Of a DNA stretch of 7,172 bases, positions 1 to 6,200 are shown in pieces. This DNA is from Patescibacteria group bacterium (GTDB taxonomy: Bacteria > Patescibacteriota > Minisyncoccia > Phycocordibacterales > PALSA-1337). Within the stretch, counting starts at the first letter, position 1. Each line of letters opens with the position of its first letter. The translations under genes were made by a program, and so were the position numbers. The notes beneath the pieces were generated by a model. That model did not search any database and was not told where the DNA came from. It saw only the letters and a list, made by a program, of their open reading frames with translations. The stretch lies in NCBI GenBank assembly GCA_028871265.1, contig JAGWNR010000032.1:1-7172 (forward strand), in the 5' to 3' direction.

Positions 1-1
1 T

Positions 2-142
2 GCTTCTTCTATAAAAATTCCAATTTTGAAGCAAAAGGCCTTAGACTTTGCACGTCAAAGGTTGAGAGAAAACATTCAATTCATGGAAAAACTTATTGAT
101 GACTTCATTCGAGATCACATTCCAAATAATTTAAATCATTAG
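2..142 (+). CDS. C-terminal 46 codons of an unidentified protein (partial)
   Basis: One frame is open from the window edge to a TAG at 140-142. It reads as a lysine/arginine-rich, probably helical tail, including KQKALDFARQRLREN and MEKLIDDFIRDHI. The residue mix is protein-like, and a possible terminator (175-212) follows on the same strand; both support a real gene end. The start and most of the protein lie outside the window. I recognise no family; the tail alone cannot assign a function. The next gene, rnhB, converges on it from the other strand with about 95 bases between the stops. Confidence is moderate because an open frame of this length can arise by chance. Confidence 0.45.
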   Translation, partial: ASSIKIPILKQKALDFARQRLRENIQFMEKLIDDFIRDHIPNNLNH

Positions 143-174
143 GTGTCGATAAAGCCAAAATCAAATTTTTTCTT

Positions 175-212
175 ACCCCATGTAGCCTGAAAACTGCGCG
201 GGGTTTTGTTTT
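175..212 (+). terminator. Possible Rho-independent terminator of the upstream partial gene
   Basis: An ACCCC arm (175-179) pairs with GGGGT (200-204). The GGGGT arm is followed at once by TTTGTTTT, a T-rich run in the plus direction. The stem is only 5 bp and the loop about 20 bases, which is weak for an intrinsic terminator. On the minus strand the stem is followed by A-rich sequence, so it would not obviously end rnhB transcripts. Position after the partial gene's stop supports the call. Confidence 0.4.
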
Positions 213-237
213 ACACAAAATTTTAGTTACAGAGGCT

Positions 238-903
238 TCACTTCACAAAACTCCGGCGATGCTCATCTGAGGGACCATATTTTTTGATGGCAGCGTAATG
301 CGCTTTGGTACCATATCCTTTGTGAATATCAAAGCCATATTGCGGGTATTTTTCAGCGAGAGCAACCATATGGCGATCGCGCAAAACTTTGGCACAAATG
401 GAGGCTAGAGATATAACCGGCTCGGAATCGTCACCACGAATGATGGTTTTTTGGTTCGTATACCGCGGCGGCGCTTTCAAAGTACCATCGAGGCGAACTT
501 CACAATAATCCAAGGTCTGACCTTGTACCGGATACAGAGGTCTGACCTCTGTATCAAGGTCTGACCTTGTACCAAACACCGAGGTCTGACCTTGTATAAA
601 ATTTTTCTCAACCCGCTTTAAAGCCTCATTCATTGCCGATCGAATCGCGGACACAATTCCCTTTTCATCAATGTGCGCCGCGGATGAAAATTCCACAGCA
701 TAGAAAACATCGCCGGCCGCATGTGATTTTTCAATTTCCATAAAAACTGCCTCGCGCTGTTTTGGTGTCATTTTTTTTGAATCGCGCGCACCTTTGAAAG
801 TAGCCAAAATTGCAGGATCTCGCACCGCAAACACCCCTACCGCCACCGGCCCCGCTAATGGTCCGCGACCCACTTCGTCAATGCCGATGAGAAATTTTGA
901 CAT
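238..903 (-). CDS. rnhB: Ribonuclease HII with an in-frame palindromic insertion
   Basis: RNase HII nicks duplex DNA on the 5' side of embedded ribonucleotides, starting ribonucleotide excision repair, and degrades RNA in RNA-DNA hybrids; it is cytosolic and metal dependent. The 221-aa product opens with GIDEVGRGPLAGPV. By family alignment the four acidic catalytic residues are D9, E10, D139 (LDG) and D158 (RGDDS). The GRG loop (12-14) and the HKGYGT segment (194-199), which bind the RNA-DNA junction, are present, as is SLASICAKVLRD (165-176). The ATG at 901-903 was chosen because it starts the conserved domain; the longer frame would run 111 bases into the BRO gene. That gene's TAA ends one base upstream, so the two are probably cotranscribed and translationally coupled; no good Shine-Dalgarno is visible. 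The protein is about 25-30 residues longer than usual. The excess (about 103-132) is encoded by a palindromic repeat cluster between a helix and the strand carrying D139. All catalytic residues survive, so the enzyme is probably active. Confidence 0.95.
   Translation of the reverse strand: MSKFLIGIDEVGRGPLAGPVAVGVFAVRDPAILATFKGARDSKKMTPKQREAVFMEIEKSHAAGDVFYAVEFSSAAHIDEKGIVSAIRSAMNEALKRVEKNFIQGQTSVFGTRSDLDTEVRPLYPVQGQTLDYCEVRLDGTLKAPPRYTNQKTIIRGDDSEPVISLASICAKVLRDRHMVALAEKYPQYGFDIHKGYGTKAHYAAIKKYGPSDEHRRSFVK
511..597 (-). repeat. Cluster of four GGTCAGACC palindromes inserted in rnhB
   Basis: Four copies of the palindromic core (GGTCTGACC on the plus strand) are centred at 518, 543, 562 and 587, a 25-19-25 spacing. 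Positions 531-555 form a perfect palindrome with 12-bp arms around one central base. Units at 511-525 and 555-569 are identical, with perfect 7-bp arms, and the identity continues for 19 bases (511-529 and 555-573). The last unit is imperfect. The cluster therefore looks like a 44-bp composite unit that was duplicated. In rnhB the core is read in all three frames: as QGQT (twice), TRSDL and EVRPL. In the coding orientation the core has no stop in any frame; the reverse orientation would give TGA in one frame. No rnhB family motif lies within it. Confidence 0.85.
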
Positions 904-904
904 A

Positions 905-1720
905 TTATTGCAATCTTTTATTCTTGAAATTTTTGTTTGAGACCAGTGATCGCCCGAGCTTCTTTTCAAGCTTCTTTTTCGCCAATCCGGCAATTGCTCC
1001 GCCGATTTGAGCATCTTCTTTCAGTTTCGGAATTCCATGTGAATCTTCATTGCGATGAATCTCGGTCGTGGAACGCTCGCCAAGCATGGTAAAGATAAGC
1101 TCAAAATCGTCCATATGGTCGCGTAAATTCTCTCGCTTCAAACCTTTGAGTTCTTTATATTCTTGAGGAGTAACGCCAAAGGTGGCTTTTGATATCTCTG
1201 CAGTCAAAATTTCGTAATCTTTGTCCTTTTGTGCACCGCGATTTTTCCATTCATCTGTGAGTTCCTCGCGAATTGCAATACCACGCATTCTCTTTTCTAT
1301 CCAATCGTCGGGATAGCCCTTTAATTTATAGAGCATCCGAGTTCGTTTAGTCGCCAATTCTGGATCATCAATCTCTTTGACTCTTTCGTAACCTACTCGT
1401 GCCAACCAACGCTTAAATGATTCAGCTTTTGGAGATGGTATAGATTGAATGATCCTAAATAATCCTTCTAAATTGGCGCAATCTGTCTCGTATTTTTTAC
1501 CGTCTGATGCTTCTAATTTCAGTTGCCTACAAATTGTAGACAACTCGATTCCATCATCAGCTTTTACTCTAGCCTTCATTGCCGTCCAATATTTGCTGGG
1601 TTGAGAACTGCCTGTAAGTGCTTTGATAACATCCACAACCGAAAACCACCATTCATTGTCGTGAATATCTCTACGAATTTCTGCCTTGCGAAATAAAACA
1701 ATATTTAGCGCTTTTTCCAT
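905..1720 (-). CDS. BRO-N domain protein, DinD/phage antirepressor-like
   Basis: The 271-aa product matches what I know of the BRO family, whose N-terminal domain occurs in phage antirepressors and baculovirus BRO DNA-binding proteins. The BRO-N domain spans about residues 5-115, including WWFSVVDVIKALTGS (24-38) and NLEGLFRIIQSIPSPKAE (83-100). The C-terminal half (about 125-255), with DEWKNRGAQ, EISKATFGVTPQEYKELKG and LKRENLRDHM, is the extension seen in bacterial DinD-like chromosomal members. The terminal 30 residues are lysine rich. I start it at the ATG at 1718-1720; an ATG two bases further upstream is out of frame. It probably binds nucleic acid; in E. coli DinD is damage-inducible and inhibits RecA filaments, but that role cannot be assumed here. 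It is the promoter-proximal gene of a two-gene unit with rnhB. By eye it is more AT-rich than dnaE, and with its accessory family this suggests horizontal acquisition. No integrase or other phage gene is nearby. Confidence 0.85.
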   Translation of the reverse strand: MEKALNIVLFRKAEIRRDIHDNEWWFSVVDVIKALTGSSQPSKYWTAMKARVKADDGIELSTICRQLKLEASDGKKYETDCANLEGLFRIIQSIPSPKAESFKRWLARVGYERVKEIDDPELATKRTRMLYKLKGYPDDWIEKRMRGIAIREELTDEWKNRGAQKDKDYEILTAEISKATFGVTPQEYKELKGLKRENLRDHMDDFELIFTMLGERSTTEIHRNEDSHGIPKLKEDAQIGGAIAGLAKKKLEKKLGRSLVSNKNFKNKRLQ

Positions 1721-1726
1721 CCATTA

Positions 1727-1755
1727 ATTATCCCTCTTTGATAAAAGCAAATCAA
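1727..1755 (-). promoter_or_regulatory. Sigma70-type promoter of the BRO-rnhB unit
   Basis: On the minus strand a -35 hexamer TTGATT (1755 to 1750) is separated by exactly 17 bases from a -10 hexamer GATAAT (1732 to 1727). Only six bases lie between the -10 and the ATG at 1720, so the transcript should start at or next to the start codon. A purine run AGAGGGA (1737-1731) overlaps the -10. It could only serve as a Shine-Dalgarno if transcription started further upstream, and its distance of about 10 bases is slightly long. The promoter lies directly downstream of the membrane-protein gene's terminator, so the two units are transcriptionally separate. Confidence 0.65.
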
Positions 1756-1798
1756 TGGTGACGAGCAAAAATTTTGGTGTCGTAATTGAATAGTCAAG

Positions 1799-1828
1799 AA
1801 AAAACCCCGTCGCGTCATGCGCGAGGGG
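1799..1828 (-). terminator. Rho-independent terminator of the membrane-protein gene
   Basis: Read on the minus strand, CCCCTCGCG and CGCGACGGGG form a 9-bp GC-rich stem with one bulged C and a CATGA loop (1828 to 1805). Six T residues follow at once (1804-1799). It begins 18 bases after the TAA of the membrane-protein gene. On the plus strand no T-run follows, so it acts in one direction. It insulates the BRO-rnhB promoter just downstream. Confidence 0.92.
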
Positions 1829-1846
1829 CTTGTGATCAAAACAATT

Positions 1847-3052
1847 TTATCGTAACGAGTAGGGTTTGCAAACCTTGATTTTGGCATACCAGTAACCGAC
1901 ACGCAGCTTTTGAACCAGGCCTCCGTGATACGGCGCCGGCAAGGCATTCAGGCTGATTTTGGTAGGCGCCTGATCAATCGCGAGATTGCGTAACCACGTC
2001 TCATAAGATTCACGCCGACGAGCGGCCAACAATTCGTCATCTTCACGAGGCTTTAACCTCATAACAATCATAAACACTATCGAAGTGACGACGATAGCAA
2101 TGCCCAACGCCAGGAACAAGCTGATTGTGAGGTTTGCGATGATCGTTTTTATGGACCATGCCACAAACAAAAGACATGCGAGTTCGATACCAGTGATTGG
2201 CATATAACGGGTCTTGCCATTATTCACTGACCAAACCCGATATCCAGATACTTCTTCGGAAAGGAACAGATCATCGAAATCATTTCGGGGATCATGATCC
2301 CATTTCCAGATCTCACCCAAGTGTTTGAAGATGAAATTAGGTTTGAAGCCAAAGAAGAAAACGATGAGTCTTATGAGAGGATAGACAATGCTCCCAAAAA
2401 CCTGAATGAAAAAACGCAGAATCATACCAATCATCCAGATAAATGGTTGCAGGGTGAACGCAAATATTAGCCGTCGCCGATATTGGCATTGGTCGCGCGG
2501 GGCAATTTCATGCCACAGGTTGGTCCATTTCCAAACCATTGTGCCAAATTTGCTTTGCGTCCGATGCGCAAACAACTCCTGTGGCACATCAATTTCCTTG
2601 ATGGTCGCGCCTACTACATCTGGATCAACGTCTCTGAAATCACCCGATTTGATCGCGTCGCGGATACGGGAGACGCTGATATCGGCATGATACCGCCGTT
2701 CTCCTCTACGTCGCATGCGATCGGTGTCACATTCTGTTTCATCCAATGCGAGCACTGCAATGCAGTGTTTGCCTGGAGCAAAAAACTGAATAAATGTCAC
2801 CAAATCGGTCACCTTGACCAAATAGCGAGCGCCCTCATCGCTGTCATTATAGCTGCTTGGTTTGTATTCTCCCAACATTTCACTCTGTTCGATAATGAGC
2901 AGTTTGGTTGGATTTTTTCTGATGACTTCCGGTGAAAAGAACCATTGGATTGGGACCGTTGCAGATTCGACGATATCACTACCGCCGTTTATAATCAGCC
3001 GAATACCACCAGTTGCTTCAGTCACCGCTTGATTTGTTTCTTGATTGTTCAT
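1847..3052 (-). CDS. Unidentified membrane protein with a large soluble N-terminal domain
   Basis: I do not recognise this 401-aa protein. Residues 1-190 are soluble-looking and mixed charge, with the cluster DRMRRRGERR near 111-120 and no signal peptide. Two closely spaced hydrophobic segments follow (about 195-214 and 218-236), then a polar, tryptophan- and aspartate-rich stretch (237-284) that includes EIWKWDHDPRNDFDD. Two more membrane segments come next (about 285-305 and 309-331), then a basic tail of about 70 residues (KPREDDELLAARRRESYETW). This predicts four membrane spans with both ends on the same side, probably cytoplasmic. I start at the ATG at 3050-3052, where an AGAAG purine run lies 8 bases upstream. 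A GTG further upstream (3113-3115) would add 21 residues encoded by the A-rich leader and is less likely. It has a strong promoter of its own and a clear terminator, so it is a single-gene unit divergent from dnaE. No catalytic motif was seen. Confidence 0.8.
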   Translation of the reverse strand: MNNQETNQAVTEATGGIRLIINGGSDIVESATVPIQWFFSPEVIRKNPTKLLIIEQSEMLGEYKPSSYNDSDEGARYLVKVTDLVTFIQFFAPGKHCIAVLALDETECDTDRMRRRGERRYHADISVSRIRDAIKSGDFRDVDPDVVGATIKEIDVPQELFAHRTQSKFGTMVWKWTNLWHEIAPRDQCQYRRRLIFAFTLQPFIWMIGMILRFFIQVFGSIVYPLIRLIVFFFGFKPNFIFKHLGEIWKWDHDPRNDFDDLFLSEEVSGYRVWSVNNGKTRYMPITGIELACLLFVAWSIKTIIANLTISLFLALGIAIVVTSIVFMIVMRLKPREDDELLAARRRESYETWLRNLAIDQAPTKISLNALPAPYHGGLVQKLRVGYWYAKIKVCKPYSLR

Positions 3053-3153
3053 ATTTAGCTTCTTTCTCTTTTGTTTTTTGATGGTTTGATGTAAACGAAC
3101 TTTGGGTGCCGACACATAGGGTGTCCCGCAAGCACTTACTGTATCTGCATAAA

Positions 3154-3181
3154 ATTATACATATATTTTTTATTATGTCAA
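3154..3181 (-). promoter_or_regulatory. Consensus sigma70 promoter of the membrane-protein gene
   Basis: On the minus strand a perfect TTGACA (3181 to 3176) and a perfect TATAAT (3159 to 3154) are separated by 16 bases. Transcription should start near 3147, giving a leader of about 95 nt before the ATG at 3052. The leader contains a small GACAC/GTGTC hairpin (3111-3125) and ends in an A/G-rich stretch with the probable ribosome binding site. I found no known riboswitch fold. The -35 lies only 21 bases from the dnaE -10 on the other strand, so the two polymerases may interfere. Confidence 0.85.
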
Positions 3182-3202
3182 CTGATTTTACGCTTCTGGC
3201 CT

Positions 3203-3211
3203 TGCTATAAT
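3203..3211 (+). promoter_or_regulatory. Extended -10 promoter of dnaE, predicted leaderless
   Basis: TGCTATAAT is a consensus extended -10 element. No convincing -35 lies at 16-18 bases upstream; CTGATT at 3182-3187 is a weak candidate at 18 bases. An extended -10 tolerates that. The TATAAT ends at 3211, six bases before the ATG at 3218, so the predicted transcription start falls on or beside the start codon. There is no Shine-Dalgarno sequence in the gap. Confidence 0.75.
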
Positions 3212-3217
3212 ATCTAT

Positions 3218-6200
3218 ATGTCCCGCTTCACCCATCTCCACACTCACTCTCACTATTCCCTCTTGAATGCTTTGCCAAAAGTTGACGAGCTGGTCAAAGC
3301 GGCGAAATCCGACGGTATGACAGCACTGGCGCTCACGGACGCTGGCAACATGTACGGCACGATCGAATTTTATAAAGATTGTAAAAAAGCCGAAATAAAG
3401 CCGATCATCGGCGTGGATTTCTATGTCGCTGTGCGCACCCGTCATGACATGCAGACCGGCGTCGATAATCGCCGCACACGACTGGTCCTACTGGCCAAAG
3501 ATTTGACTGGCTACAAAAATCTCATTCAATTGGTGACAAGGTCACACCTTGACGGTTTTTATTACAAGCCGCGCATCGATCACGAGCTTTTAGAAATGTA
3601 TCACGATGGACTAATCGCCATCGCGCCGTCTTTTTCCAGTGATATCGCGCAAGCCGTCAGAAATAAAGATTTAGAGAAAGCGAGATTGCTCATAAATGAT
3701 TACAAGAAAATATTTCAAGTTGAAAGTCGAAATATTAAAGCCGAGGCAGATACTTCTTCCGAGGGACCTTTCGCAGTGCGACGGCACGAGAACGAGCGTG
3801 GCGGGAGCCCCCCGCCAACGCGTGTCCCGAGGAGGAATGTATCTGTCGAGGCTTCAAATTTCTACATCGAAATTACTCGCCATCCAGAAATCGACGGTCA
3901 CGAAGAGCTCATGCAAAGCTTGATCAAACTTGCCCGCGAGACTGATACACCAATCACGGCCGCCCATGATGTCTACTATTTAAAACCCGAAGATCGCGAA
4001 GCCCGCGAAACCCTGATGCGCGTCATGCAAGGCGGCACCGGCAATGATGACAAGAGCGATTCCGATGATGAGGATTTTTCTTTTATTTCAAGCGAACGAG
4101 CTCGCGAACTTTTTAAAGATTTGCCGGAAGCCCTAGAAAACAACCAAAAAATTGCTGACGCGTGTAATCTGGAGCTTGAGCTCGGCAAATGGGTCTTTCC
4201 AAACTACATCGTGCCCAAAGGCCGCACTTATGATGATGAGCTGAAGAGGATTGTCGATGAAGGCCGTGAGCGTCGCGGCATTGTCGAAACGCCGGAACTA
4301 AAAAAGCGCGTCGATTATGAGCTTGAAGTTATAAAAAACAAAGGCTATGCGCCGTATTTTCTAGTCGTCTCCGATCTATTGCGTCACGCTCACGATGCCG
4401 GCATCCTCACCACCACCCGCGGATCAGCTGCCGGTTCGATGGTGTCATATCTATCAGGCATCACTAATGTTGATCCGTTCTACTTTAACTTGCCATTCGA
4501 ACGCTTTCTCAATCCGGAACGTCCATCTGCCCCTGATATCGACATGGATATGGCCGACAACCGCCGTGACGACATGATCAAATATGCCCGCCAAAAATAT
4601 GGCACCGATCATGTTGCTCAGATCGGTACTTTTGGCACCATGTTGGCCCGTGGCAGTGTCCGCGACGTTGCGCGCGCAATGGGTTTTCCTGTGGCAACCG
4701 GCGACAAAATTGCCAAACTCATCCCCATGGGTTCGCAGGGTTTTCCCATGACTATCGATCGTGCTTTGAAGGAGACGGCAGAACTGGATGATTTATACAA
4801 ACGCGATCCGGAGGTCAGTCGCATTATCGATATGGCCAAAAAAATAGAAGGTTGCGCTCGTCACATCAGTCTGCACGCCGCCGGTGTGGTCATCGCGCCA
4901 ACACCGCTCACTGATTTTTCACCACTGCAAACCGATCCCAGAAGTGAAGGCACCGAAGGTGACAGCAAAAAAATTATCACTCAATATGACATGCATGCTA
5001 TAGAGGATGCAGGGCTACTCAAATTCGACTTTCTCGGTATTCGCAACCTGGCGATTCTCTCCGACGCGGTCGAACGGGTCAAAAAAATTGAAGGTTTAAA
5101 TATTGATATAGAAACTATTCCAATTGATGACAAAAAAACATTTGAGATGCTGGCCCGCGGTGAAACCATTGGTACTTTTCAATTGAACGGTGGCGGCATG
5201 ACGCGTTATTTGATGGAGCTCAAACCGACCAAAGTCGAAGACATCAACCTGATGGTCGCCCTCTATCGCCCTGGCCCGATGGATAACATCAACGAATACA
5301 TTGCGCGCAAAAATGGTTTGAAGCCAGTCACCTATATGCATCCGGCGATGAAAAAATTCCTTGAACCGACCTATGGCGTGTTGGTGTATCAGGACGACCT
5401 ACTCATGACCGCTATCGAGGTTGCTGGCTACAGCTGGGGTGAAGTCGATAAATTCCGCAAAGCCGTCGGTAAAAAAATTCCGGCTGAAATGGCCAAACAG
5501 CACGAATTGTTCGTCGCCGGTTGTCAAAAGCACGGTGGCCTGTCCAAAAAACAAGCAGAGGAAATTTGGAAACTGTTCGAGCCTTTCCAGGGTTATGGTT
5601 TCAACAAAGCTCACGCCGCAAGTTATGGCAAAGTCGCCTATCAGACCGCTTACATGAAGGCAAATTTTCCAGAGATTTACATGAGTGCCGTCCTTTCCGC
5701 CGAATCCGGCGACACGGAAAAAATTGCCGAAATCATTACCGAATGTAAACGGATGAATATTCCCATACTGCCACCGGACGTCAATGAAAGTTTCAGCCAG
5801 TTTACAGTAATTAAGGATAAAAAGGATAAAGAGAGTAAAGAAGAAAACGAGCGCGAAGGCATGGCTTCCTTTGAGAGACCTCAAGCGGCGCGGCTGGCGC
5901 CGGTTGGAGAAATTTTTCAGCAGGAAAATTTCGTGTCTCGCAAAGGGAGCCTGCCGGAGCGCTCGACAACCACATCATACCGCATTCGCTTTGGACTAGT
6001 CACCATCAAAAACTTTGGCCAAGGCATCGCCACCGCCATCATCACCGAACGCAAGCGCGGCGGAAAATTCAAATCACTAACTGATTTTCTGGAACGCGTG
6101 CGCGATCGAAACTTGAACAAAAAATCTCTTGAGGCACTGATAAGAGTGGGGGCCATGGATTGTTTTGGAGAAGACCGTGGCATTCTCTTGGCCAATCTGG

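Noticed and set aside
511..597. A short CRISPR array
   Set aside because: The units are palindromes at irregular 19-25 base spacing, without uniform spacers, and are translated within rnhB.
904..1014. Upstream extension of rnhB adding 37 residues
   Set aside because: It overlaps the BRO gene by over 100 bases, has no RNase HII similarity, and the conserved domain starts at the ATG at 903 right after the BRO stop.
1722..1724. Minus-strand ATG just upstream of the chosen BRO start
   Set aside because: It is in a different frame from the BRO protein and does not lead into the conserved N-terminal domain.
2406..2935. Plus-strand open frames opposite the membrane-protein gene
   Set aside because: They have no recognisable domain or initiation signal and mirror the well-supported minus-strand gene.
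3053..3115. GTG start adding 21 residues to the membrane protein
   Set aside because: The extra residues come from an A-rich leader with a probable ribosome binding site, and a good ATG lies at 3052.
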